A DNA stretch of 64,000 nt from Caprella mutica (taxonomy: Eukaryota; Arthropoda; Malacostraca; Amphipoda; Caprellidae): assembly GCA_947561585.1 (NCBI GenBank), contig CANNZV010001121.1, positions 124,001 through 188,000 on the forward strand. Reading direction: 5' to 3'. Shown piece by piece: positions 49,642 through 59,303 of this stretch. A program made the position numbers and the translations under genes. The notes below the pieces were generated by a model. It saw only the letters and a list, made by a program, of their open reading frames with translations. It was not told where the DNA came from and did not search any database. Every line of letters begins with the position of its first letter. The first letter of the stretch is position 1.

Positions 49642-49651
49642 CTATAGCCCA
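49642..49651 (-). CDS. Gene 1, putative last coding bases
   Basis: A strong minus-strand acceptor (branch-like tgctaat, then ttgttcatttctctgacag) ends at 49652. Joined in phase to the exon at 50476-50604 it adds only Ser-Gly-Leu and TAG (49644-49642). A short terminal coding part followed by 3' UTR is plausible. The bases below remain coding-like in another frame (AIGLIYFESPASTIAVTN), which leaves the true junction open. Confidence 0.3.
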
Positions 49652-49948
49652 CTGTCAGAGAAATGAACAAGAATTAGCAAAGAGGTAAATGTTCAAAGTA
49701 GCGATTAATTTTAACGAATCTGAGGCAATGTTTCTGTTGTATTTTATCGTCTCATTGAAATATTGGAGAGAATTGGAAATGATTTGAGTGAAAAACACAA
49801 AGTGAAAGTGTACATCAGAGAAATAGAGTGCTTATGACTGCATAAAAGCTACAGTGTACTAATGGAGCAGAGTCCAAAGTGTACTGCACTCACAGATGGA
49901 AGGGGAAAATGAAGAGTTGCTAGCAGCTGTAGCTACTAAATAAACAAT

Positions 49949-50086
49949 ATTTTATTAGCATTAAGTAATTTTTTATTAGTATTAGGTAATTTTTTATTAG
50001 TATTGAATATTTTTTACAAGCATTAGGTAATTTTTTGTAAGTATTGAGTAAATTTTTATAAGTATTAAGTATATTTTGCAAGTACA
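49949..50086. repeat. 23-26 bp minisatellite, ~6 units
   Basis: Units near attagtattaggtaattttt with variants agcattaag, gtattgagt and gtattaagt. It lies in the last intron of gene 1. Confidence 0.88.
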
Positions 50087-50274
50087 GGTAGGCCCCGCTT
50101 TAATAAAAGTTGTACTCATTTCGAGTTAAGTCTAGAAATAAGTACCGTTCGTAGACATAGAAAATGGACACGAGTTTTTGTGATTATTTCACGGTAACTA
50201 AAATAACATAAAAATTATAATCCAGATGAGATTATTAGGAGCAATTTGTTCAGAAATTCAACATCTCCCATTTT

Positions 50275-50330
50275 AGGGTAAGTTCCGTGTTATCGCACGG
50301 TTCCATATTTTCGAACAAGTAAAAATCTCT
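50275..50330. repeat. Solo end of the GGGTAAGTT MITE family
   Basis: ttagggtaagttccgtgtta followed by tcgcacggttccatattttcg matches the ends of the MITEs at 51723 and 63530. No inverse partner was found nearby. Confidence 0.5.
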
Positions 50331-50475
50331 ATATAATTATCATTATTCAACTTTTATTTCAATTAGTATTCATGACTCTAAGTTGAATAATTATATTTTC
50401 TTTTAAATAAATATGAATTTCTCATCCATTACTCATCGACTAATGCATGAAGCATAGCAGTCAAGGAATACTCAC

Positions 50476-50604
50476 CTATCTATTTTCTTCAGTGTGACTC
50501 TGAAGTGCAGCACAACTCTGGAACTGAACTCAAAGGTACGCCAGACTCTAACCCCCTCTTCCTTTGTCTCACCACCAACTGGTTGCCAATACTCTCCGTT
50601 AGGA
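50476..50604 (-). CDS. Gene 1, coding exon (43 codon equivalents)
   Basis: The minus-strand acceptor catcgtgtttttttag ends at 50605 and the donor GATAG|GTGAGT is a full consensus match. The 129-base exon starts with one base that completes an Arg codon from the previous exon. It then reads PNGEYWQPVGGETKEEGVRV, WRTFEFSSRVVLHFRVTLKK, ID. The composition (Trp, Gly, alternating beta-strand pattern such as RVVLHFRVTL) is that of a folded beta-rich domain. It stands out from the AT-rich flanks and is open in this one frame across its length. Donor, acceptor and phase agree with the exon at 51313-51493. No family was recognised. The 708-bp upstream intron has no element. Confidence 0.75.
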
Positions 50605-51312
50605 CTAAAAAAACACGATGCTTTAACTCTTACCCCCTGCATTTATTCTCACCCTGAGGGGAGAATAGTCAGTCATTCAGTGGTAATTGCGTAATTAGTA
50701 CAGCAGTGAAAAATAATAAAACAACGTTGTTGTCACGTAGAAATAATTGTACAGAAACAATGCAGATATTGTGTTTATTAGCCTTTTAAGGAATTTAACC
50801 TGTTTTATTTGCTTCAAGTATGTTTCGACAACTAAAGGGAATGTTAGAAACTATTTTATGTGATTTATTCTACTAAATAAATATGTATTACTAATAGTTT
50901 ATTGCAAGTTTTAATCTATTTTTAATTACAACCCATACAGATATCTAATAAAAAATACCTAGTAAATTAGTACATTCACACACTATTAAAAAACGTTAAA
51001 CTGAAGTTTTACAATATTATTTGATTTAATTCTATTATTATTCTCATACAAATTTATAATTATTTGAAAATAATAAAATATTTCTGTAAATAAAATGAGT
51101 TCGACAAGAATAAAATTCCAATATGAAATAATAACTCAAAATTTGAACAGGAAATAATTTCCATTTAGTTCTTAATTTTAACATAAAAGTTTATTTTGTT
51201 GATCTATAATCTGTTTATGTAAATAATAAGTTTGAATTATTTGCATTTAATTTACTAATTATTTTCTTCCATTAATTATCTACTTTTCTTGATTGAAGCA
51301 GACTTTACTCAC

Positions 51313-51493
51313 CGCAGAGAAGATAGCCAGTGAGGCTGTCCCAGTTTGATGGTGATCGGAGAATCCTCTTTCACGAGAGCACGTGTGTCCTCCTTCCCAT
51401 CGATGCAATGCATTGGTTTATAAGAGGGATAACCACAATATCCACCAGTTACATTAGCCCCACTTGACTCTAACACCACATTGGTGGAGGCAA
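51313..51493 (-). CDS. Gene 1, coding exon with Cys and N-glycosylation site
   Basis: The acceptor is strong (ctttttctcttctctcag, ending at 51494) and the donor is GCG|GTGAGT. The 181 bases start with two bases and end with two, matching the exon at 59142-59303 (which ends with one base) and 50476-50604 (which starts with one). The peptide reads ASTNVVLESSGANVTGGYCG, YPSYKPMHCIDGKEDTRALV, KEDSPITIKLGQPHWLSSL. Two Cys, an NVT sequon and many polar residues suggest an extracellular or lumenal domain. Three consecutive exons with compatible phases are hard to explain by chance. The protein was not identified. Confidence 0.78.
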
Positions 51494-51722
51494 CTGAGAG
51501 AAGAGAAAAAGTTTATAGGGGAAGTAATAGGAGAACAACCAAGAGTTGCCCTCCATATCATTGTAATGAATAGTACACTTTTCGAAACATAATAACCTGG
51601 GGCCGAATCACAGAAGAGTTCGTTAAACATTTAAACATTTACGAAACATTTACGAACCAATTTAAAAATGTTCGTAGAATCACTGGTTATCATTTTACGG
51701 AAATTAACAAATATATTACACC

Positions 51723-51868
51723 ATTTAGGGTAAGTTACGAATTATTGGACAGTTCTACATTATTGGTCAAATAAATAGAATGAGGTGAAATGTCAGATAA
51801 ATTTTTTTTTTTCCTAAAATATTATCGGAAATGAGAAACTGTCCAATAACTCATAACTAACTAACAAA
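51723..51868. mobile_element. MITE of the GGGTAAGTTACGAATTATTGGACAG family
   Basis: The left end, tttagggtaagttacgaatt followed by attggacagttctac, is inverted at the right (aactgtccaataactcataa, then ctaac). It is 146 bp long and lies in the first intron of gene 1, just upstream of the exon at 51313-51493. Confidence 0.7.
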
Positions 51869-52552
51869 AATAATTTTTATACTTAAAGATATTGAAGGTA
51901 TTTGTTTTTGTCAAGCTAATCTATTTCTGTATTTATTATTTATTCAAAGGTTAATAAGGTGGTAATTATATTTTGATTGATATAATTGGGAATGTATATA
52001 CAGTACCTATATGTATTATTACGATATTGTTACCTACATTGGAGTAATAATAAGTTAAAAGGAAGGTATGAGCTCAGAAGTATGAGAATCACAGGTACCG
52101 TACTTACCTAGTCACTAACACAATATATTGGTGAGCAATTAGTGAACATGGACAGACTAAAATTGAATAATAGTGAGCTTTCCATGCATCATTAAACTTT
52201 TAAAACAAAAATTGAATAAATCCTTTTTTTAGAGCAAAAATATGAATATTTCAGAGTAAATAAAAATATGATAAATAATATATCAAGTTCTTTCGATATT
52301 TATTTATAATTATGTTTATCTATTTAGGTTTAGCATAATGATTACTTTACTTGATTGTCCGAGTAAGACATTGTTAGAGAATATACAAATTAATACTGAA
52401 TTTACTGTAAATCTAATTATAAATGGCTGTAACAAGGTACCCAGCTTGTCAAATCTAACTGTTAATACTCTAATTATGAACCAATCACCTAACAAATTAT
52501 ATCTAACTGTAAAAACTTTAACTAGATGCCTAACTTGTTGAATCGGTGCATG
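51869..52552. other. Intron of gene 1; no separate gene
   Basis: AT-rich sequence. An exon-like piece at 52159-52112 (minus, strong acceptor and GTAAGT donor) does not fit the phase of the neighbouring gene 1 exons and is rejected. Confidence 0.35.
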
Positions 52553-52620
52553 TGGACAAAAAACCTACTGACAAAATGCCTAATGGACAAAATGAATAGC
52601 GGACACAATGTCTAATGTAC
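52553..52620. repeat. Short array of ~17-bp units, possible solo foldback end
   Basis: Four units near ggacaaaatgcctaat in direct order. The style matches the arms of the foldback elements in this window (compare ggacaaaat in element c), but no inverse arm was found. Confidence 0.5.
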
Positions 52621-52965
52621 TAAATATATGAGTATAGAAAATACAATAGTAAAATAATGTTCAGGAGAGAATAACAGAATAAACTCCGTATTTGAATTAA
52701 AAGGTCGAATAGAAAATATTAGAGTTATGTCTGTAATGAAATGATTGATTAATGATAAATATATAAGAGTATACACTATATTAATTGTAATAAACCTTCT
52801 CATTGGAAATCAAATACTATTTTTTTTAAATTTGCAAAACCTATGTTAATGAAATATTCTATGTCCCTCTTGCAATTTTTAGAGGATACTATAGTATTTT
52901 TTTTCCAATGGAATTTTAGTTAAATAATAAAAATATCGACGATATTTTTTATAACTATGAGTACT

Positions 52966-55900
52966 CTTAGGGTGGGCCGTTTTAGGGGGGTTTGACCAAC
53001 TTTTCCGAATTTCAACTACGGGGTACTCAGAAAAGTTGTGTATTGGTATAAAAATAACGTGTTTACAATATTAGACCAATTAAAGAAATTAAAGAGGTCC
53101 CCCAAAGCAACTGAAATATGGAATTAATAAATTTATCATTTATTTCTCATATATTTAAAATTTTCTTAAAATTTTCAAAATGACTTATGAACGGGGATAT
53201 TTAATTCGTTTCATATGTTAATTGAGAGATCGTGTGTAAATTTCCAGATCGCTTAGAATTGGATAAGAGGTCCCACAACTTGATTCTGAAAATAAATTAT
53301 TTGATTTTACGTATAAAATGATTCATCTGTGAGATTAAACACGAATTAGGCTTGTCTGATCAGCATTTTTCTTACCAAGGAATTAATTTGTAGAACAAAC
53401 TATTATTCATTATATATAGAAGTATAATTTTTCAAAAAAGAAGTTCCATTAACATATTCAATATACGTATTAATTCTATCATGATCCAATAATAATTTAT
53501 TCTACTGAAAAACCTCAGACTTTTCACATAATCAATGGCTTGTTTTGATTCTGTAAACATAGGTTGAATTAAAGATAGATAGTTTTAAAGAAATTTATTC
53601 AAAAAATATTTAGAAAATAATAATTCACAGCAAAAAATTCTTTCCATCACGGACACAACAACGTTTAACTAAATGAGAAAAAACAACAAAATCTTCATCC
53701 TTTAACGAATACAATACAAAAGTGTTCAAGTAAATAAAAATGATTGATAAAAATGTTATTCATTGCTGTTACAAAATTACATTTCCTTTTAATTCAGTGG
53801 CATTTACTACAAATGAAAAAATATATTGAGCTATATTTGACTATAAGAAAGGATAATTACAAGTGAAGATCAGTTACATAAAGTCTTTTTTTGAGTCGAA
53901 TTTACTAACACGTTGCCTTGATGCTATTTTAATTAGTATTAAACCATCTCTTGCTTCTTGGCTTTATCAGCTTTATGGTGCGTTCTACTGCTTGTGTGTG
54001 AAGTGGATATTTTGGACATTGGAACAGCTCCTTATTTACAATGTGATTTTCAATTTCTTCATCTGTGAAATGCTTAGTTAGAGGAGGCTCTGTTTCTTCA
54101 CTTCTCCAATTGATTAAAGTTATGTAATCTGTGCACTCCCAATTTATTTCAGGCAACTTGAATACCCGCACTGTATCAGACCTGGTGTCAACATTGCAAG
54201 TAGAATATTCTCTGAATGAGCAAAGTAAGCATTCCTTTTGACAACAGGCATCACAATTCTTTGGGTACTTTTACATTGTGTTTTGATCAATTGAATGCTC
54301 TGGAATATGTGCTTAGGGCCACTCTGAACGAAAGGATTTACTGTAATGGCAAACCACATTGGTGAATACACTTCCATGACAAATCGAGTCAATGTGATCA
54401 GATCTTGACTCGGATATTTAATTGAAACATACAACCTAAGAATCCTATTTGCAGTTGTTATCCATCTGGCATGATTCAATCCTCCTGGTGAACGCGATGA
54501 CAAGTCTTGTGAAACTTCACCGACACTTATAGCTTGATGAATTTCATAGAGAAATTTTTGATCAGTACTTAGAGTTGTCACATCAACATAATTGAGAGCT
54601 ACCGCTATCTGAGTGAATTTTACAATAGGTTTTTTCCCCCAATTTTGTAAGCTCTTACCTATAACTCCTGTGAAGCACCGTGGACCACTTGTTTTACCAT
54701 CTAGGTATAAAGGTGAATAAATGTCTGAGTGGAAGTTCATTACCATGCAGCATACAGACGAACCAATGGAGGGGTTTCTTCATAGATTGCTCGATCAATT
54801 TGATTATTCCACCTTTCAATCCTGTATTTACATTAGTTCTATCGCACCCAATAGCAACAAATGATTCGAGAGGAAGGGACTTCATCAGACAGAATTGCAA
54901 GATGCCTCGATTGGTACTTTGTGAACTTCCGTAATCTGGAGTGAAGTGTCTTACATATTGGGAATCTGGTTCAGCAATAACAGATATGTGTTCCTCAGTG
55001 ACTTTCTTCCAGTAATTTTTGTTACCTCTCTTTTCATCTGTCAATGTGATGTCTCTCTTGCCATCAAAATAAATGCTAGTAATATCAGATTCAAACTTTC
55101 TTTTGTTCATCCGGTTCTTAGTTCTTTCACTACGGTTTTTTTTTTGTCAAATATATTTTTAGTGTCATCAGGAACAGAAATATCCTCTAACAAAGAGGAA
55201 GAAAGCAACGAAGCACCACGATCAGAGATCCCGACACGGTCAAATGCAGTTGAAAAAATATGAAAACTCTTCACTTGTTTTGGTGTTAAAAACGTGGAGC
55301 TGCTTCAACCTTTATCTGTTGCATAGAAGACTTCATTTCTAAGTCTTTTCAATGTTGTCTTTGATGGAATAAATTCTTCAAGTTCGGATTCTGTATCAAC
55401 GGTGGAGTCACTAGCAGCATACAAAGTTTCGAAACTTATTTCAGTGCCTCTCATTTCTGAAGCACTTTAACGTGCGGCTCTTTTTTCTAATTTTTTTGTG
55501 GTACTGCCATCAACTGAACCAATGATCATCAAATGGTTATTACGCTGGTCAATCAGAAATTGCTGTTCAATTTTTGGAATTTTCTTTTCCTTCGGACAGA
55601 TACACGATTCAAAATCATTGCACTTACAAGAGGAAAAGTCAAACAAAATTTCAGAGTGATCCAAGAACTTTTTAAGTTTCTGTTTATAACTCTCCAAATT
55701 GCACCGGCTCTTATAAGGTTTGATAAAATTTAAATACTTGTCATGATAAGAGATAAATTTATCAGATATTTGTTTCACAGTTACACTTAGAATGGATGCA
55801 CTCACGTAAATATTTGCAATAGGTTCAGCCAATGTGTAGCAGATATTCTTATTCCTTCCCTGTATCAAATTTCAACTGTTTTTTTTTTCTAAACAGAATT

Positions 55901-56392
55901 GACTTTATAATGTAAGCATAAGTCGGTAATTGGTTGGAATTGAAATCACTAACAACTCCAAACACAGGGAGGTTAAATGAGTTGCGTGTCACAGCCACAC
56001 ACGACATGTTAACTCAGGGTAATCCTGAGGCACTGGCTTCGCGGTAACTCGATACCTCTCCTAGAGGCTAGAAGTTCATTCAGAACATCTTCAGATTACT
56101 GATCAGAAGAAAACTACATATGAATGAATTATAACATTGAAAGCATTAACTTATTTATATAATGAATATGTGAATGATAGTAGAGTATGGATTAAAAAAT
56201 GTATTTGTAAAAATTATATCATATTTGTCAATAAATACATGAATTTGAAAACTTCAAATGCGTTGGGGGACCTCTTAATCTTGTAAAAATAACCTGAAAT
56301 TTCATTTTATATAATATTTTACCTATTCACAAATTTCTGTTACACCCCACAATTGAATATCAAAAATTTTGGTTTTCGGCCCACCCTAAATT
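52966..56392. mobile_element. 3.4-kb DNA transposon with unclassified transposase
   Basis: The ends are inverted: TTAGGGTGGGCCG at 52967-52979 and its complement at 56377-56389. A second matching pair lies further in, at about 53090 and 56270 (aagaggtcccccaa, in inverse at each end). The minus strand carries a broken transposase-like gene (53929-55868) that fills most of the interior. GAGTA occurs next to both ends (about 52959 and 56392), but the flank is palindromic, so the target duplication is unclear. The element lies in the first visible intron of gene 1. Confidence 0.78.
53929..55868 (-). pseudogene. Broken transposase-like gene, superfamily uncertain
   Basis: Four minus-strand segments belong to one protein once frame changes are allowed. 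Segment 1 (55868-55467) is a Lys-rich N-terminal part with a Cys cluster (CKCNDFESCICP). Segment 2 (about 55466-55200) continues in frame with a TPKQVKSFHIFSTAFDRVGI block. Segment 3 (55110-54694) has LESFVAIGCDRTNVNTGLKG and then LHWFVCMLHGNELPLRHLF. Segment 4 (54746-54144, then 54171-53929) carries YLDGKTSGPRCFTGVIGKS and ends with HTQAVERTIKL. The Asp in the IGCD block and the C-x2-H in CMLHGNE resemble the first Asp and the C(2)H motif of RNase H-fold cut-and-paste transposases, and AVERT may hold the final Glu. I recall similar uncharacterised proteins in insects and Hydra but cannot name the family. It has at least one stop and two frame changes. Confidence 0.65.
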
Positions 56393-57079
56393 GAGTAGTT
56401 AATTGGATGTCAGTTTTATTTTATATAAACATTGAAATTACACAATAACTTGCTTTTTGAATTTCAAAAACTTCTATAAACATCACTATAGAGTATAGAT
56501 TGACAATTATTATCGTTATATAATAGAAATAAACAATATTTAAAAAAAGAATCCTAGCTAACCAAAAGCGGTTTGTTCCACATCTTAAGACGTCTTATAC
56601 CTCTGGCTATAGAGGGGTTTTAGACGTGGGGCCAGACGTGGGGCGTGAGGATTTAGACATCTATTAGACGTGTGTCCCTCGCCATTTGCACAGGGGTTCC
56701 CTTCTTCTAGACGTCTGATCCCACGTCTTGCAAGACGTCTAACAGCGAGGGATACCCAACAGACCCACGTCTAATCCCACGTTTAAAACCCCCCGTCTAT
56801 CCCACTTCTAAAACCCCTCGCCTGTCATACGTCTAATACCCCTCGCCTGTCCCACGTCTAATACCCCTCGCCTGTCCCACGTCTAATACCACTCGGTTAA
56901 TTTGGGTATATAAATTGTATAAGAAATATAAAAGATCATACTATTCATTATTGCAATTTCTTACTTTATTGCATATAGTGCATATGTACATTTGGCTGTA
57001 TATCAATTATTTTAATATTACATATTGTTACATACAAATTAAATGGGAAGAAATGGCGAAAGAAATGTAGTGGTGTACT

Positions 57080-57150
57080 CGGGACTCGAACTCAGGACTG
57101 TAGTGTGATGTACTATTGAAGTCGGCGACGCTACCACTGAGCCATCCTGT
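57080..57150 (-). repeat. tRNA-derived sequence, probable SINE head
   Basis: On the minus strand an A box (TGGCTCAGTGGTAGCG, 57144-57129) is followed 53 bases later by a B box (GTTCGAGTCCC, 57091-57081). The spacing is about 8 bases longer than in a normal class I tRNA and the T stem pairs poorly, so this is not taken as a working tRNA. It is best read as the pol III promoter region of a SINE or a decayed tRNA copy. Confidence 0.55.
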
Positions 57151-57344
57151 ACATGGTAGAAGTAGTATTGAAATGATCTTTATCCAACTTGATAACTTGC
57201 GTGCTTTTTAAAGTTATTATAAATAAATATAATTTAATATTTTATATATTTTTTTTTCAATGTAAATGATAAAAATATGTATAAAGTTATTTATTAATAT
57301 TTGTATTAATAATTTTAATTAATCTTATTAACTACCTAATTACC

Positions 57345-58100
57345 TATAACTGTTAATTAATCTTACCTAGAGTTACCTACTGGTGGTTATCACTACCTAC
57401 CTAGTTGCCTAAAACTGCTTATCAATACCTAACTAGTTACCTTCTTGTGTTTATCAATGCCTACCTTCTTGTCTACAACTGTTTATAAATACCAATCTAG
57501 GTCCTAGTTACCTACTAGTATTCATAAATACCTACTTAAACCTAGTAGTGTTCATCAAAACCTAGCTAGTTATTTTCTAGTGTTCATCAATACCTACCTA
57601 ATAGTGCTCATCAATGATTCCTAGTTACCTACAACTGTTTGTCAATACCTACCTACAGGTATCTAGTAGTGTTTATCAATTCCAACCTAGTTACCGAGAA
57701 CTGCTGTCAATACCTACCAGTGTTTATCAATACCTACCTAGTTACCTACTAAATGTTGATCAATATCTAACTAGTTACCTACTAGTGCTCATCAATCCCT
57801 ACATAGTTACCTAATAGTGTTCATCAATTAACTACCTAGTTACCTTACTTACCTACAACTGTTTGCCAATACCTACCTAGTCATCTACAAGTGTTTATCA
57901 ATGCTTACTTAGTTACCTATAACTATTTGCCAATACCTAACTAGATACCTACCAGTGTTTATCAATACCTACCAAGTTACCTACTAGGAGTGTTCATCAA
58001 TCCTTACTTACTTGCATCATTCATCAAAGCCTACCTAGATACCTACATCAACAGCTACCTAGTTATATCTACTAGTGTTTATCAATACCTAACTAGTTAT
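57345..58100. repeat. ~32-bp minisatellite, about 22 units, inside element d
   Basis: Units near tacctacctagttacctact plus agtgtttatcaa, with many variants (gttcatcaa, acaactgttt). The array occupies the core of the foldback element. Confidence 0.9.
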
Positions 58101-59141
58101 TATTTTGATCGATTACTTACAGTCTACAACTGATGTTCTAGATAAGTTCGGTCAATTGCACAAGTAGCTTGTCCAGGCAATTTATACATTGATTACGTAT
58201 TTGAACGCCTAAAATCGATTTGAATTAAAAATTGTTCTGCAGGTCCGTGTTATATCCAACGTGTGAAAGGCGAGGAGTTTTAGACGTGGGACAGGCGAGG
58301 TGTTTTAGACGTGAGACAGGCGAGGGGTATTAGACGTTTGACAGGCAAGGGGTTTTAAGACGTGGGGAAGACTAGGCGTTTTAGATGTGGGACAGGCGAG
58401 GGGTTTTAGACGTGGGGCAGGTTAGAGGTTTTAGACGCGGGGCAGGGGAGGGAATTAACACGTGGGACAGGCGAGGGGTTTTATACGCGGGACAGACGTG
58501 GGGTTCTAGACGTGGGACTGGGGAGGGGTTTTAGACGTGGGATAAGTGAGGGGTTTTAGACGTGGGACAGGCGATGGGTTTTTAGATGTGGGGAAGACAT
58601 GGGATAAGCGTGGAGTTTGAGACGTGGGGCAAGCGAGGGGTTTAAGACGTGGGGCAGACGTGAAATAATCCCCTGTTGGACAGACGTGGGGCATCCCGCT
58701 TGTTCAAGACGTGGGATGTGAGTGGGATTCAAGACGTTGGGTAAGACGTGGGTATTCAGACATCTTAAGTCATCTAAAATCCCTCGTACCTCGCCATCCA
58801 TCGCAAGCGAGGGAAATCCCACTCTGTCCCACGCGGGACAGAGAGCTTATGGTTAGCTGGGATAAAAGAAGATGATATACCTATCTAATTAAATATACAT
58901 TTTTTGAAAATTAAAATATAATTAGATGATTATATAGATATCTAATAAAAAAAAGTTAAAATAGAAGATTATTATAGATATCTAGTAAAAAAAGTTTAAA
59001 TAGAAGATGATTATAAATATCTAATAAAAAAGTTAAATTAGAAAAACGAAATATATTCTCTGAAATGTGTTAGCAATGCAATGAAACAGTGACGAAAAGC
59101 AATAAAATAGAATAACACTATAAGGTACGTTAAACTCTCAC

Positions 59142-59303
59142 ATGGTATTATCTTAACAGGCGAAGAGTGATTTTCGTTGAACTGGTCAGCCCTGTAGTCA
59201 GGTTTGTCTCCCACTCTGTGAGTGAGTGAATGGCAAGTGGCATTCCACTTGGTATTCCCAGGTTTAGGTCCCAAGCTGGTTTTAGCCACTTTCAGGTCAG
59301 CCA
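59142..59303 (-). CDS. Gene 1, coding exon (first visible)
   Basis: The acceptor ttattcctgtctcaacttctag ends at 59304 and the donor is CCAT|GTGAGA at 59142/59141. The 162-base exon starts with two bases and ends with one, which is the right phase for the next exon at 51493. The peptide reads ADLKVAKTSLGPKPGNTKWN, ATCHSLTHRVGDKPDYRADQ, FNENHSSPVKIIP. It has NAT and NHS sequons and one Cys, again like a secreted or ectodomain region. The frame stays open past the donor, so part of an unspliced reading is possible, but the exon's GC content and composition end at the donor. The following intron is 7648 bp and holds elements 52966-56392 and 56551-58863. Earlier exons lie above 59303 or outside the window. 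Confidence 0.68.

Larger units (their letters stand above)
56551..58863. mobile_element. Foldback-type element d
   Basis: The inverted ends read ATCCTAGCTAACCAAAAGC and ATCCCAGCTAACCATAAGC. The flanking nonamers AAAAAAAGA (56542-56550) and AAAAGAAGA (58864-58872) agree at 8 of 9 positions, though they are A-rich. The left arm (about 56600-56905) and right arm (about 58265-58770) consist of opposed arrays of a ~25-bp unit near GACAGGCGAGGGGTTTTAGA plus CGTGG. Between them lie a tRNA-like SINE fragment (57080-57150) and a second, unrelated minisatellite (57345-58100). No transposase is present. The whole sits in the first intron of gene 1. Confidence 0.8.

Noticed and set aside
52112..52159. 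48-base piece on the minus strand with good acceptor and GTAAGT donor
   Set aside because: Its end phase conflicts with the exon at 51493, so it cannot be part of gene 1 as assembled.
57080..57150. A working tRNA gene
   Set aside because: A-to-B box spacing is too long and the T stem pairs poorly; treated as a SINE or tRNA relic.
58506..58822. Minus-strand Pro/Ser/Thr-rich ORFs
   Set aside because: They arise from the ~25-bp units of the right arm of foldback element d.
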